Source: Cryobacterium flavum (GTDB taxonomy: Bacteria; Actinomycetota; Actinomycetes; Actinomycetales; Microbacteriaceae). Taken from it: 64,000 nt of DNA. The notes beneath the pieces were generated by a model. It did not search any database and was not told the DNA's origin. It saw only the letters and a list, made by a program, of their open reading frames with translations. This document shows positions 18,029 through 27,774 of this stretch, piece by piece. A program made the position numbers and the translations under genes. Positions within the stretch are counted from its first letter, which is position 1. Every line of letters starts with the position of its first letter. The stretch covers positions 1-64,000 of the forward strand of contig NZ_FNIB01000014.1 in NCBI RefSeq assembly GCF_900103805.1, given 5' to 3'.

Positions 18029-18970
18029 TCAGGCAGTCGCGGGGTATGTCTCCACGGCCAGAATGCCCGAGGCCGGGTTCTCCGACGACAGGTGCACGAT
18101 CGAGAACCCTCCGGTGTCCAAATGCGCCGCGTCCGACAGCGCCGCAGACGGCTGCGAGCCCGTCGCCAGCGCGATCTCCCGCAAAATCTCCGGCAGCACC
18201 GGCCCGTGGCTGCACAAAACCGCCGTCTTGCGGGCCCGCACCCGCTTGCCGACGACGGTGCGAACATCCGCTTCGCCGGTTTCGAGGGCGTCCTGGCTGA
18301 TCAGCTCGGATTGCTTGATCGGGATGCCGGTGAACGCAGCCAGCGGAGCCACCGTCGTGACACACCGCGTTGCGGTGCTCGAGAGAATGCGCAGCGGGCG
18401 CCAGGCCGTGATCGTGTCGACCAGGCTCGCGGCCTGCTTTACGCCGCGCGCGGTCAGCGGGCGACGCGCGTCGGGACCGTCGCCAGTGCGCGGCGCCGCC
18501 TTACCGTGGCGCAGCGCGATCAGCGCGAACGTGCGAGTCACGCCAGCGTCGACCAGCGCAGAGAACGTCTCGAGAATCTCCACATCGGCCGGGTAAGTCA
18601 GGTAGGTGCGAGCCTTCTTAATGGTGACCCACTCGATGGCAGCGACCTCGCCGTTCGGCACGAACGTCGATTTCGCGATGGCCTCCGGCGTAATTTCGGC
18701 GGCCCAGTAGTGCACGATCTTGGTGCGGCCGTCGGGCATATCGTAGTGCGAGACCCCGAGCGGAACACCGAGCGCGACGGCCAGCCCGGTCTCTTCCTCG
18801 ACCTCGCGCACCGCGGTGCGGGGCAGAGTCTCGCCCGGGTCAACCTTGCCCTTGGGGATGGTCACGTCGCCGTGCACTGTGCGGTGAATGAGCAGCACGT
18901 GCATGCGGCCGTCAATCAGGCGCCAGCAGACCGCTCCGGCGGCGTAAACGTCGGTCGATTTCACAGCCAC
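18029..18970 (-). CDS. mutT1: Nudix / histidine-phosphatase fusion (MutT1-like)
   Basis: A 313-residue protein with an N-terminal Nudix domain and a C-terminal histidine phosphatase domain, as in mycobacterial MutT1, which removes 8-oxo-guanine nucleotides. The Nudix box runs from GKVDPGETLPRTAV to REVEEETG (about 41-62). The phosphatase starts with LIALRHGKAAP (about 172) and has the second catalytic His in CSHGPVLPE. The GTG start at 18970 overlaps the ppk stop by one base (TAGTG); longer starts would lie inside ppk. Co-transcription with ppk is conserved in the phylum. Confidence 0.87.
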   Translation of the reverse strand: MAVKSTDVYAAGAVCWRLIDGRMHVLLIHRTVHGDVTIPKGKVDPGETLPRTAVREVEEETGLAVALGVPLGVSHYDMPDGRTKIVHYWAAEITPEAIAKSTFVPNGEVAAIEWVTIKKARTYLTYPADVEILETFSALVDAGVTRTFALIALRHGKAAPRTGDGPDARRPLTARGVKQAASLVDTITAWRPLRILSSTATRCVTTVAPLAAFTGIPIKQSELISQDALETGEADVRTVVGKRVRARKTAVLCSHGPVLPEILREIALATGSQPSAALSDAAHLDTGGFSIVHLSSENPASGILAVETYPATA

Positions 18971-21141
18971 TAGCGACGCCCGGACGGCCGCTTGCGCGCG
19001 CTGATCTGCTGCATCAACTTGTTCTGCATGTCGTCCAGGTGTACGCCGTTCTCGTCGACGTCGTGGCGGGTCCACTGGCCGGTTGCGTCGAGCCACCAGC
19101 CCGACGTGCGCGGATCCATCGCACGTTCGAACAGCGCATCGATCTCGACCAGATGCTCAGGGTCGACCAGCCGCACGAGAGCTTCGACCCGGCGGTCGAG
19201 GTTGCGGTGCATCATGTCGGCGCTACCGATGTACACCTGGGTTCCGCCGAGGCTGTGAAAGCTGAAGATGCGCGAGTGTTCGAGATACCGCCCGAGGATC
19301 GACCGCACCCGAATGTTCTCGCTCATACCCACGACGCCCGGCCGCAGGCTGCAGATGCCGCGCACCCAGACATCGACCTGCACGCCGGCCTGACTGGCCC
19401 GGTACAGCGCGTCGATGATGTCCTCATCGACCATCGAGTTCACCTTGATCCGGATGCCGCTGGTCTTACCGGCGAGCGCGTTCTCGGTCTCGATCGCGAT
19501 GTGCTTCAGCAAAGCCTTCCGCAGGTGCAGCGGAGCCACCAGCAACCGCTTGAACTTCTTCTCAATCGCGTAACCCGACAACTCGTTGAACAGACGGGTG
19601 AGGTCTTTGCCGACCTGGGCATCCGCTGTCAGCAGTCCGAGATCTTCGTAGATGCGACTGGTCTTGGGGTTGTAGTTTCCGGTGCCGATGTGGCTGTAGT
19701 GCCGCAGCACGCCCTTCTCGTAGCGCACCACGAGGGCGAGCTTGCAGTGGGTTTTCAGGCCGACCAGGCCGTAGACCACGTGCACGCCGGCTTTTTCGAG
19801 TTTGCGTGCCCAGGTGATGTTGGCCTGCTCGTCGAAGCGGGCCTTGATCTCCACCAGCGCGAGCACCTGCTTGCCGCTGTCGGCGGCGGCGATGAGCGCC
19901 TCGACGATGGGGCTGTCACCGCTCGTGCGGTACAGCGTCTGCTTGATGGCGAGCACGTTCGGGTCGGCCGCGGCCTGCTCCAGAAAGGCCTGCACGCTCG
20001 TCGCGAAGGACTCGTAGGGGTGGTGCAGCAGCACGTCCTGCTTGGCGACCGCGGCGAAGATGTCCTGCTCGGCGTTGGGCTCGCTCGGCAACAGTTGCGC
20101 CGCCGTGGTCGGCACGTGCTTGGCGAAGTGCAGGTCGGGCCGGTCGATGCGCAGGTCGAACAGGCCGCCGAGGTCGAGCGGCGCGGGCAGGTGGTAGACC
20201 TCCTGCTCGGTCACGTCGAGCTCGCGCACGAGCAGGCCGAGGGTGACCTCGTCCATGTCCTCGGTGATCTCGAGCCGAATGGGCGGGCCGAACCGGCGAC
20301 GCAGCAGCTCCTTCTCGAGCGCCTTGATCAGGTTCTCGGTTTCGTCTTCGTCGATCTCGACGTCTTCGTTGCGGGTGACCCGAAACACGTGGTGCTCGAG
20401 AATCTCCATGCCCGGGAACAGATCGCCGAGCTGGTTGGCGATCAGGTCTTCCAGGGCGATATAGCGGATGCGGTCAACCGACTCCCGGCGGTCGACCCGC
20501 ACGAAGCGTGGCAGCATGGGTGGCACCTTGAGCCGGGCGAACTCCTGCTTGCCGGTCTTGGAGTTGCGCACCCGCACGGCCAGGTTGAGCGACAGGCCCG
20601 AAATATAAGGAAATGGATGCGCCGGATCAACCGCGAGAGGCATCAGCACCGGAAAAATCTGGTTAGAAAAATAGGTACGGAGCGAACGACGATCGGAGTC
20701 ATCGAGGCTCTGCCAGTCGACGACTTCAATCCCGGCCTCGGCGAGGGCGGGGCGCACGAGGCTCTGGAAGGCGAGGGCGTGGCGATCCTGCAGGGCGTGG
20801 GCGGCGGCCGAGATGTCACTGAGCACGTCCTGGGCAGCGCGCCCCACGTTGGTTGGCACCGCCAGCCCGGTGAGGATGCGGCGCTTCAGGCCGGCGACGC
20901 GCACCATGAAGAACTCGTCGAGGTTGCTGGCGAAGATGGCGAGAAAGTTGGTGCGCTCCAGTACCGGCAGGCTCTCATCTTCGGCCAGTTCCAGAACCCG
21001 CTGGTTGAAGGCGAGCCAGCTCAGCTCGCGGTCGAGGTAGCGGTCGTCCGGCAGCGTGGGGTCGACTTTTTCGATGAGTGGGTCAAAGTCGTCATCGAAG
21101 TCTGTGAGTCCCGAGTCTGCTTGGGTGATTTCGCCGTCCAT
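18970..21141 (-). CDS. ppk: Polyphosphate kinase 1
   Basis: A 723-residue PPK1, making inorganic polyphosphate from [22 protein letters not shown] opens the N domain. The head domain follows, and the catalytic domains contain [33 protein letters not shown] and the active-site His in [40 protein letters not shown] lies near the end. Length matches the family. It is followed by the Nudix/phosphatase gene with a one-base overlap. A single GTTCACC half-site lies 44-50 bp upstream (21185-21191), which may link it weakly to phosphate control. Confidence 0.96.
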   Translation of the reverse strand: MDGEITQADSGLTDFDDDFDPLIEKVDPTLPDDRYLDRELSWLAFNQRVLELAEDESLPVLERTNFLAIFASNLDEFFMVRVAGLKRRILTGLAVPTNVGRAAQDVLSDISAAAHALQDRHALAFQSLVRPALAEAGIEVVDWQSLDDSDRRSLRTYFSNQIFPVLMPLAVDPAHPFPYISGLSLNLAVRVRNSKTGKQEFARLKVPPMLPRFVRVDRRESVDRIRYIALEDLIANQLGDLFPGMEILEHHVFRVTRNEDVEIDEDETENLIKALEKELLRRRFGPPIRLEITEDMDEVTLGLLVRELDVTEQEVYHLPAPLDLGGLFDLRIDRPDLHFAKHVPTTAAQLLPSEPNAEQDIFAAVAKQDVLLHHPYESFATSVQAFLEQAAADPNVLAIKQTLYRTSGDSPIVEALIAAADSGKQVLALVEIKARFDEQANITWARKLEKAGVHVVYGLVGLKTHCKLALVVRYEKGVLRHYSHIGTGNYNPKTSRIYEDLGLLTADAQVGKDLTRLFNELSGYAIEKKFKRLLVAPLHLRKALLKHIAIETENALAGKTSGIRIKVNSMVDEDIIDALYRASQAGVQVDVWVRGICSLRPGVVGMSENIRVRSILGRYLEHSRIFSFHSLGGTQVYIGSADMMHRNLDRRVEALVRLVDPEHLVEIDALFERAMDPRTSGWWLDATGQWTRHDVDENGVHLDDMQNKLMQQISARKRPSGRR

Positions 21142-21276
21142 CTGACCATCCTGACACCGTTGGTCGCGCCGTCGCGACGAACCGGGTGAACGTCACGCGA
21201 AATTATGCCGGGGCCGTTGACTTTGCGGCGTGTCGGGTACCCAGTGTTACGTCGCGCGGTGTCAGTCGGTGGTGCC

Positions 21277-22311
21277 TCAGCCGGCGAGGCGGCGGTATTG
21301 CACGTCGACGGTGTGGTCGGTGAAGCCGAGCGCCCGATACAGGTGCACCGGGCCGAGGCTGTCGGCCTCGACGTAGAGCGCGGCGCTCGTGCAACCGGCG
21401 TCAGCCAGGCGCTGCAGGCCGGCCTGCATGAGCACCCGGCCGAGCCCGCGGCCAGCGGCATCCGGATGCACCCCCACCACGTAAATTTCGCCGATCGCCC
21501 CGTCAACCTTGAGCCAGTTATAGCCGATCATGCGGCCGTCGGCGTCGCGCAGAATCAGAAAGTCGTCGGCATCGAACCAGTCCTCGGCCTGCCGCGCGGC
21601 CAGGTCGGCCTCGGTGATCGCGCCCTGCTCCGGGTGGCTCGTGAACACCAACGCGTTGAGCGCGACCCATTCGGCGTCGTCGACTCCCACCCGAAATCCC
21701 GAAATACTCGCATCGCCCAAAACGGATGCCCCCGCCCCGCTCGCCGAGGCAGCCTCAGCTTCGCCCGCCACCTCGGCTTCCGGCGCAGCGTCAGATGCGC
21801 CTGCCCCGGCTTCAGCCGAAAAGAGTGGCTTGCGCAATTCCAGCAGTGTGCGGGCGGCGACGAACCGCAGTTCGATCGCGAGGGCGCGAGCAGCCGGATG
21901 ATCGCCGTGCGACCAGGCGGTCAGCCCGTTGGGCTCGGTCGCTGCGAGTTCACGAAAGGCCGTTCGGCCAAACCCGCGTCGCCGATATTCCGGACTGATC
22001 ACCAGGTCAATCTCCCCGCGTCCGCCCAGCGCTGCTCCCACGACGATCGTCGCCGCGGCGCCGACGTGACCGTCTCCGTTGGTCGAGCCCGTCGAGGCCG
22101 CCATAACGGGCACGTGACCTGTCTCGAATTCGTGGCCGGCAACGCGCACCAAATAGGCGGTCCGAAGACCAGCCTGCAGGTCATACAACGCCTGCTCATT
22201 GAACGGCGCGTACCCGTCGAAGGCAAGCGCCCCCGCGGCGACCCGGCGAAAGGTAGCCAGGCCAGCGGCATCCGCTGTACTAAGCGCGAACAGAATTCGG
22301 AACTCGTTCAT
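21277..22311 (-). CDS. mshD: Mycothiol synthase
   Basis: A 344-residue protein with two GNAT acetyltransferase domains, adding acetyl to Cys-GlcN-Ins in the last step of mycothiol synthesis. The N-terminal domain has [15 protein letters not shown] (about 105-119). The C-terminal, active domain has [21 protein letters not shown] and ends with [20 protein letters not shown]. Residues 165-200 between the domains are an Ala/Glu/Gly-rich spacer. The start overlaps the glnR end by 32 bp, so the pair is probably translationally coupled. Confidence 0.92.
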   Translation of the reverse strand: MNEFRILFALSTADAAGLATFRRVAAGALAFDGYAPFNEQALYDLQAGLRTAYLVRVAGHEFETGHVPVMAASTGSTNGDGHVGAAATIVVGAALGGRGEIDLVISPEYRRRGFGRTAFRELAATEPNGLTAWSHGDHPAARALAIELRFVAARTLLELRKPLFSAEAGAGASDAAPEAEVAGEAEAASASGAGASVLGDASISGFRVGVDDAEWVALNALVFTSHPEQGAITEADLAARQAEDWFDADDFLILRDADGRMIGYNWLKVDGAIGEIYVVGVHPDAAGRGLGRVLMQAGLQRLADAGCTSAALYVEADSLGPVHLYRALGFTDHTVDVQYRRLAG

Positions 22312-22972
22312 CGTTCTCTTCGTGCACGTTGAACCGGTAGCCGACGTTGCGCACCGTGCCGATGATCGACTCCTGGTCGCCGAGCTTGGCGCGTAGGCGC
22401 CGCACGTGCACGTCGACCGTGCGGGTGCCGCCGAAATAGTCGTAGCCCCAGACTTCGCTCAGCAGTTGTTCGCGGGTGAACACCCGTGACGGGTGCGCCG
22501 CCAGAAACCGCAGCAGCTCGAACTCCTTATAGGTGAGGTCGAGCGGTTTGCCGTGCACCTTTGCCGAATAGCTCGCCTCGTCGATGACGACGCCGGCGGC
22601 GCGAATCGTGTTCGACGGCGAGGTTTGGGCGAGGCGGCCTGCGGTCAGGCGGATGCGGGCATCCGCTTCGGCCGGGCCGGCTGTGTCGAGGATGACGTCG
22701 TCGACGCCCCAATCGGGGCTGACGGCGGCGAGGCCGCCCTCGGTGATCACGAGCAGCAGGGGAGTGGAGCTGCCCATCGTGCGCAGTATCTGGCAGAGCG
22801 ACTTGGCCGCGGCCAGATTGGTGCGGGCGTCGACCAGAATGAGGTCAGAGTCGGGCGCGTTGATGAGCTGGTCCGCTTGGGCGGGAATCAGCCGTGCGCT
22901 GTGCGACAGCAACGCCAGGGCGGGGAGTACATCATTGTTGGCCGCCGAGGTCAGGATCAACAACTGCGCCAC
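22280..22972 (-). CDS. glnR: GlnR-type orphan response regulator
   Basis: A 230-residue OmpR-family regulator matching actinobacterial GlnR, the global nitrogen regulator. The receiver-like domain ([53 protein letters not shown]) lacks the usual phosphorylation pocket, as in GlnR. The winged-helix domain reads [40 protein letters not shown] and [11 protein letters not shown]. No sensor kinase is adjacent, as expected. It overlaps mshD downstream. Confidence 0.9.
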   Translation of the reverse strand: MAQLLILTSAANNDVLPALALLSHSARLIPAQADQLINAPDSDLILVDARTNLAAAKSLCQILRTMGSSTPLLLVITEGGLAAVSPDWGVDDVILDTAGPAEADARIRLTAGRLAQTSPSNTIRAAGVVIDEASYSAKVHGKPLDLTYKEFELLRFLAAHPSRVFTREQLLSEVWGYDYFGGTRTVDVHVRRLRAKLGDQESIIGTVRNVGYRFNVHEENDERVPNSVRA

Positions 22973-23044
22973 TCGCGCCCTCCAAGTATCTCGAATTTCA
23001 TACTAGCGTGCCATGGAACGCGGGCGGTCAGGCACAATAGAGAC

Positions 23045-23296
23045 GTGAGCTGGCACTGGAAAACGATCGCGACCGTGTGGGTATTGGCGATTGTGGGCGC
23101 TGTGCTCACCGCGATTCTCGCCACGCCCGCCTCAGCGATCGGCTGGATCGGCCTCACCCTCGCCCTCTGCACGCTCGTCACGCTGGGCCTGCAGATCGCC
23201 ACCGGCACCAAAGAGGGCTACGTCAAACGGGTCACCATGAGCATCACCGGGGCCATCGTCATTCTCGTGGTGGCGACAATCGTCGTCTCGCTCTGA
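23045..23296 (+). CDS. Small membrane protein (83 aa)
   Basis: A GTG-started protein with three predicted transmembrane helices (TIATVWVLAIVGAVLTAI, IGWIGLTLALCTLVTLGL, ITGAIVILVVATIVVSL) and a KEGYVKRV loop. It resembles uncharacterised small membrane proteins of Microbacteriaceae. It is divergent from glnR and followed 23 bp later by another tiny membrane protein. Function is unknown. Confidence 0.65.
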   Translation: MSWHWKTIATVWVLAIVGAVLTAILATPASAIGWIGLTLALCTLVTLGLQIATGTKEGYVKRVTMSITGAIVILVVATIVVSL

Positions 23297-23319
23297 TGCG
23301 CCCCCACTAGACTCGCAGC

Positions 23320-23433
23320 ATGGATCTGTTAGCGCTAGAACTTTTCTTCCTGGGCCTCCTGGGGCTCGCCAGCTTGTCGATCGCCTGGGTGTCCGGCATG
23401 GTTGTTTACAAGCTGTACCGGGGGCAGCGGTAA
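23320..23433 (+). CDS. 37-residue single-pass membrane protein
   Basis: The frame opens MDLLALELFFLGLLGLA, continues with an Ala/Ser/Trp-containing hydrophobic stretch and ends YKLYRGQR. It is one transmembrane helix with a basic end, and closes six bases before the next gene. The tight packing between two plus-strand genes and the clean hydrophobic pattern favour a real gene. No named family is recognised. Confidence 0.55.
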   Translation: MDLLALELFFLGLLGLASLSIAWVSGMVVYKLYRGQR

Positions 23434-23439
23434 GTACGT

Positions 23440-24228
23440 ATGTTTGACCTTCCGGTCGGTTTGCCGTCCGAACTTGTTCCGCTCTCCTGGTTGATCGGAG
23501 TCTGGGAAGGCTCCGGCGTGCTCGAATACAAAATCGGCGAGGAGTCGGTCAGCCGCACCTTCGGCCACCGCATCAGCTTCAGCCACGACGGCCTGCCGCA
23601 CCTGAACTACAGCTCCTACACCTGGCTCGAGCCCGAATCCGCAACGGATGCCGCCGCTCGCGCGGCAGCGTCTGAAATGGATGCCGCCGTGCCCGCGGAA
23701 ACGGATGCCGACGTGCCCGCTGAAACGGAGGCCGCCGCGCCCGCTGAAACGCCCGCGTCCTCCGAAGCGGGCGCGGCGGCATCCACTGAAACGCGCGCCG
23801 TGAACTTGCCGCCCGAGCTGCAGTCGGACGAAAGAACCCCGCTGGTCACCGAAACCGGATACTGGCGGCTCAGTCGCCATCAGGGCGACGGCGACCCCGG
23901 ACCCGGCATGCTGCCCCGCACCGGGGAGCGCCCATTCACGTCGGCTGCGGCCGTGGAAACGTTGCGCAACCGTGATGGTGGCTTCGACATCGAGGTCACC
24001 CTCGTGCACCCCGGCGGCGTCGCCGAGCTCTACCTCGGGCAGGTCAAGGGTCCGCGCATCGACCTCGCAACGGATGCCGTGCTCCGCACCGCGGGCGCCA
24101 AACCCTACGCGGCCGCCACGCGCCTGTACGGCCTCGTCGACAATCACCTGCTCTGGGCCTGGGACATCGCCGCCCTCGGCCAGGACCTCCGCACCCACGC
24201 CTCCGGCCGCCTGGCTCGCGTCCAGTAG
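23440..24228 (+). CDS. Nitrobindin-like FABP-fold protein
   Basis: A 262-residue member of the FABP/THAP4-like (nitrobindin) family, ferric haem-binding beta-barrels that handle nitric oxide or peroxynitrite. The family opening WLIGVWEGSGVLEY is at residues 17-30, and THASGRLARVQ at the end has the likely haem-ligand His. Residues about 66-120 are an Ala/Glu/Thr/Pro-rich insertion of repeated D-A-x-V-P-A-E-T units, absent from most relatives. The insertion replaces a surface loop, so the barrel can still fold. The stop is followed 14 bp later by a double-palindrome element. Confidence 0.8.
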   Translation: MFDLPVGLPSELVPLSWLIGVWEGSGVLEYKIGEESVSRTFGHRISFSHDGLPHLNYSSYTWLEPESATDAAARAAASEMDAAVPAETDADVPAETEAAAPAETPASSEAGAAASTETRAVNLPPELQSDERTPLVTETGYWRLSRHQGDGDPGPGMLPRTGERPFTSAAAVETLRNRDGGFDIEVTLVHPGGVAELYLGQVKGPRIDLATDAVLRTAGAKPYAAATRLYGLVDNHLLWAWDIAALGQDLRTHASGRLARVQ

Positions 24229-24242
24229 CCCCTCCCCTTTGG

Positions 24243-24310
24243 GGACGGGGCCTAGGCCCCGTCCCCGGGCCCAGTTTATAAACTGGGCCCGGGGTCATAA
24301 GGTGGGCCCG
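24243..24310 (+). repeat. Double-palindrome element, copy A
   Basis: P1 (24243-24264) is GGACGGGGCC, a 2-bp centre, then its reverse complement. P2 (24263-24294) is a 32-bp palindrome centred on TTTATAAA. The tail TCATAAGGTGGGCCCG ends at 24310. It starts 14 bp after the stop of the nitrobindin-like gene and reads P1-P2-tail in the sense of that gene. Confidence 0.9.
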
Positions 24311-24401
24311 GTCGCCCGCGGACACGCCTGCCGGGCGCGTTTCGAGGTATGCGCGCGCGTTCCACGGGACCGGCGCATCGTGCACGTACCGCCCATTTTC
24401 T

Positions 24402-24469
24402 GGACGGGGCCCAGGCCCCGTCCATGGGCCCAGTTTATAAACTGGGCCCATGGTCATAAGGTGGGCCCG
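24402..24469 (+). repeat. Double-palindrome element, copy B
   Basis: P1 is 24402-24423, P2 (ATGGGCCCAGTTTA plus its complement) is 24424-24451, and the tail GGTCATAAGGTGGGCCCG is 24452-24469. It has the same orientation as copy A, with P1 starts 159 bp apart. The spacer between A and B shares no sequence with the spacers of the other pairs. The rest of the 343-bp gap before ygfZ shows only a likely promoter region. Confidence 0.9.
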
Positions 24470-24571
24470 TTCGCCCGAGCAGTCGCCCCACCCCGAATAA
24501 ATCACGCACCCGTACTGTTGATACGGGGGAACCCCCAGCCGCCGTCAACCCGGCCGGCAGAATTGAGCGAC

Positions 24572-25852
24572 ATGACAGACCCGGTAACAACCGTCTCCCC
24601 GCTGCTGACCCTGCCCGGCGCGGTGCAGTCCGAAGGAATCGACACCGGCGTCGCCGCCCACTATGGCAACCCCTTGATCGAGCAGCGCACCCTCGCTGCC
24701 GGCCGCGCCATCGTCGACCTCTCGCACCGCGGCGTGCTCTCCGTCGCCGGCCCCGACCGCCTCACCTGGCTCAACTCGATCGCCAGCCAGGAGCTGAAAG
24801 CCCTGAAACCCGGCGAATCCACCGAGATGCTGCTGCTCGACCCCACCGGACGCCTCGAATTCGCCATCCGCGTGCTCGACGACGGCGTCGAAACCTGGCT
24901 CCTCCTCGAAGCCGCCGAACTGCCCGCCCTGCACACCTTCCTCGACCGCATGAAGTTCATGCTGCGCGTTCAGGTCGTCGACCACACCCTCGCCTACGCC
25001 ACGATCGGCGCCATGACGGATGCCCCCGCCACCGTCGGCCTCGCCGCCGCCGCACCCAACGACGTGCCCCTGACCTGGCTGGACCCCTGGGCCTCCGTCA
25101 CCCGCGGCGGCCACCAGTACGCCGAGACCCCCGTACATCCCGGAACCCTCTGGACCTACACCGAAACCCTCGTACCGCGCGCGAGCCTGCCAGCCCTGCG
25201 CGATGCCCTCGCCGCCGGAACCCTGACGGTAACGCCCGCCCTCGCCGCCGCGCCCGCCGAAACACCCGCGCTCGGCACGCCCGACACCCGGACCGCGCCG
25301 GCCCGCGAGACCAGCGCCGCAACATCCGCTTCACCAGTGAAACCCGCCGGACTCCTCGCCCTCGAAGCCCTGCGCATCGCCGCCTGGCGCCCGCGCCGGG
25401 CCCGCGAGGTCGATGAGAAGAGCATCCCACACGAGCTGGACTGGCTGCGTACCGCCGTGCACCTGAGCAAGGGCTGCTACCGCGGGCAAGAGACCGTGGC
25501 GAAGGTGCACAACCTCGGCCACCCGCCCCGCCGCCTCGTCATGCTGCACCTCGACGGCTCAGAGGGAGTGCTTCCCGCCCCGGGCGACCCCGTGCAGGCC
25601 GATCGCGTCCGGCCCGAGCAAGAAGCCGAGCGGGTCACCGTCGGCGCCATAACTTCGAGCGCGATCCACTACGAGCTTGGCCCGATCGCCCTCGCCGTGA
25701 TCAAGCGCACCATTCCGGCCGCGTCGACGCTGTACGTCGAGTCCGAGGGAATCAGCATCTCGGCCGCCCAGGAAATCATCGTCCCACAGTCCGCCGGATC
25801 CGTCGCCGACATCCCGCGCCTGCCCCGCCTCGGAGTGCGCACCGCGCACTAG
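24572..25852 (+). CDS. ygfZ: YgfZ/GcvT-like folate-binding protein
   Basis: A 426-residue protein of the YgfZ (CAF17) family, which uses tetrahydrofolate to help repair or assemble certain Fe-S enzymes. The family signature KGCYRGQE lies near residue 299 (Cys about 301). VDLSHRGVLSVAGPDRLTWLN and LLDPTGRLEFAIRV are folate-fold segments. Residues about 219-257 form an Ala/Pro/Thr-rich insertion just before the conserved LLALEALRIAAWRPR. The ATG was chosen because the longer frame upstream runs through palindromic repeats. Confidence 0.87.
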   Translation: MTDPVTTVSPLLTLPGAVQSEGIDTGVAAHYGNPLIEQRTLAAGRAIVDLSHRGVLSVAGPDRLTWLNSIASQELKALKPGESTEMLLLDPTGRLEFAIRVLDDGVETWLLLEAAELPALHTFLDRMKFMLRVQVVDHTLAYATIGAMTDAPATVGLAAAAPNDVPLTWLDPWASVTRGGHQYAETPVHPGTLWTYTETLVPRASLPALRDALAAGTLTVTPALAAAPAETPALGTPDTRTAPARETSAATSASPVKPAGLLALEALRIAAWRPRRAREVDEKSIPHELDWLRTAVHLSKGCYRGQETVAKVHNLGHPPRRLVMLHLDGSEGVLPAPGDPVQADRVRPEQEAERVTVGAITSSAIHYELGPIALAVIKRTIPAASTLYVESEGISISAAQEIIVPQSAGSVADIPRLPRLGVRTAH

Positions 25853-25939
25853 CCTGCGGTTGCCTCAAATTCAGGCTACGGACTATATTTTCGCGCCTTC
25901 GGCGAGAGCTTGACGTAGACGGGTATCGGCGGCACCGTT

Positions 25940-26022
25940 CAAAACTGCGGAGATTCTCGTTCGCAGCCCCTGATGAAACATGGCAGATTGAGCCTGATCC
26001 CTCCGAAATCTCCGCAGTTTTG
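25940..26022. repeat. 16-bp inverted repeat element
   Basis: CAAAACTGCGGAGATT (25940-25955) faces its exact complement (26007-26022) across 51 bp. The span is about 83 bp and codes for nothing. It lies in the 299-bp gap between ygfZ and gpmA and looks like a miniature inverted-repeat element or large hairpin. The remaining gap shows no gene. Confidence 0.7.
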
Positions 26023-26151
26023 TCATCCAACACGACGAGGGTGCTGCCGCGCGCGCAATCACGCGGGTGGCGGCATCCGTTGTGGCCGCACGTACTGCTG
26101 CAGCCAACGCCTGCCCGCACGAACACCGACCGCCCTCGATAGAGTGGGCAC

Positions 26152-26904
26152 ATGTCTGCCCCCTACACACTCGTCCTCCTCCGTCACGGCCAAAGCACCT
26201 GGAACCAGCAGAACCTGTTCACCGGCTGGGTGGACGTTCGCCTCAGCGAGCAAGGCGCCACCGAGGCCGCGCGCGCCGGCGTGCTGCTGAAGGACGCCGG
26301 CTTGCTGCCCGACGTGCTGCACACCAGCCTGCTGTCCCGCGCCATCCAGACCGCGAACCTCGCGCTCGAGGAAGCCGACCGCATGTGGATCCCCGTGAAG
26401 CGCTCCTGGCGCCTCAACGAACGCCACTACGGCGGGCTGCAGGGCCTCGACAAGGCCGCCACCCAGGCCAAGTTCGGCCAGGACCAGTTCATGCTGTGGC
26501 GCCGTTCCTACGACACCCCGCCGCCCGTGCTCGACGACTCCAGCGAATTCTCGCAGGCGCACGACGCCCGCTACGCCGGCCTCGGCCCCGACCTGCCCCG
26601 CACCGAATGCCTCAAAGACGTCGTCGAGCGGATGCTGCCCTACTGGCAGTCCGACATCGTTCCCGACCTGCAGGCGGGCAAGACCGTGCTGGTCACCGCG
26701 CACGGCAACTCGCTGCGGGCCCTGGTCAAGCACCTCGACGGAATCAGTGACGCGGACATCGCCGAGCTGAACATTCCCACCGGAATCCCGCTCGTCTACC
26801 AGCTCGGCGAAGACCTCATGCCGCTGGCGCCGGGGCAGTACCTCGACCCCGAGGCGGCAGCCGCCGGAGCGGCCGCAGTAGCAGCCCAAGGCAACAAGAA
26901 GTAG
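26152..26904 (+). CDS. gpmA: 2,3-bisphosphoglycerate-dependent phosphoglycerate mutase
   Basis: A 250-residue glycolytic enzyme that interconverts 3- and 2-phosphoglycerate. The phospho-His is in [20 protein letters not shown] (His12). [15 protein letters not shown] and [16 protein letters not shown], with the catalytic Glu, follow. The second His is in [17 protein letters not shown]. An Ala-rich tail closes the protein. Length is normal for the dPGM family. A strong hairpin terminator follows. Confidence 0.96.
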   Translation: MSAPYTLVLLRHGQSTWNQQNLFTGWVDVRLSEQGATEAARAGVLLKDAGLLPDVLHTSLLSRAIQTANLALEEADRMWIPVKRSWRLNERHYGGLQGLDKAATQAKFGQDQFMLWRRSYDTPPPVLDDSSEFSQAHDARYAGLGPDLPRTECLKDVVERMLPYWQSDIVPDLQAGKTVLVTAHGNSLRALVKHLDGISDADIAELNIPTGIPLVYQLGEDLMPLAPGQYLDPEAAAAGAAAVAAQGNKK

Positions 26905-26914
26905 CCGGCATAGA

Positions 26915-26942
26915 AGGCCCCGGAGTAGGACCTCCGGGGCCT
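26915..26942. terminator. Hairpin between gpmA and phoU
   Basis: AGGCCCCGGAG and its complement CTCCGGGGCCT are separated by six bases, 11 bp after the gpmA stop and 16 bp before the convergent phoU stop. It is symmetrical and has no long T-run, so it may serve both genes. Confidence 0.75.
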
Positions 26943-26957
26943 CTCGCGTGCCAGAAA

Positions 26958-27614
26958 TCAGACGTTGTCGTCCTGGTGCCAGGCCCCGGTGCCGAGGTAC
27001 TGCACCTTCTTGGCGATGGACACCGCGTGGTCCGCGAAACGTTCGTGGTATCGGCTGGCCAGGGTCGCGTCGACGGTGTCGGCCGCGAGTCCCTTCCAGG
27101 TCTCGCCGAGCACGGCGTCGAACACGCTCAGGTGCAGGGCGTCGACCTTGTCATCCTCGTTGCGAATGGTGTCGGCGAGGTGCATGTCCTGGTGGGTGAG
27201 CAGCTCGGTGAGCATGTTCGCGATGACCACGTCGAGGGCGCCCATCTCGGCGAAGGTGCCGCGCAGCCCCTTGGGGATGACCTTGTCGGGAAAACGGTAC
27301 CGGGCCAGCTGGGCGATGTGGGTGGCGAGGTCGCCCATCCGCTCGAGGGAGGCGCTGATGCGCAGGGCGCTGACCACGATGCGCAGGTCGCGGGCGACCG
27401 GCTGCTGGCGCGCGAGAATGGTGATGGCGAGCTCGTCAAGCTCGACCGTGAGCTCGTCGATCTTCTCGTCTTCGGTGATGGCCTCTTCGGCCAAACCCAC
27501 GTCGCTTTCGTTGAAAGCGCGAGTGGCCTTGTCCATGGAGATCGCGACGAGGCGCGAAATTTCCACGAGTCGCTGCTGAACTTCGGCGAGTTCTTGTTGA
27601 AATACATCGCGCAT
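26958..27614 (-). CDS. phoU: Phosphate-signalling protein PhoU
   Basis: A 218-residue all-helical regulator that couples the Pst transporter to the SenX3-type kinase and dampens phosphate uptake. It has two PhoU repeats with metal-binding acidic motifs; LERMGDLATHIAQLARYR, the E(D)xxxD-type motif, lies near 98-115, and a second (YHERFADHAVSIAKKVQYL) near the end. The ATG at 27614 has a good GGAAGGAA ribosome-binding site; a longer frame upstream has none. It is divergent from senX3-regX3, a conserved actinobacterial layout. Confidence 0.94.
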   Translation of the reverse strand: MRDVFQQELAEVQQRLVEISRLVAISMDKATRAFNESDVGLAEEAITEDEKIDELTVELDELAITILARQQPVARDLRIVVSALRISASLERMGDLATHIAQLARYRFPDKVIPKGLRGTFAEMGALDVVIANMLTELLTHQDMHLADTIRNEDDKVDALHLSVFDAVLGETWKGLAADTVDATLASRYHERFADHAVSIAKKVQYLGTGAWHQDDNV

Positions 27615-27774
27615 GGGGGTGTTCCTTCCTTGCCGCGCGAACACGCACGATCGGGTTTATGATGTCGAATTCAGGTTAACGGCAGGTGCCGCAGACTTGA
27701 ACACTTTCTAAAGTACAGGCTCCCGCACACCCACGCTGCGAACGACGGCCGAAGACTGTCAGTAATCTGTAGAG

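Noticed and set aside
24243..24310. Rho-independent terminators for all palindromic elements
   Set aside because: None of the copies is followed by a T-run, and the conserved tail and P2 centre are not needed for termination.
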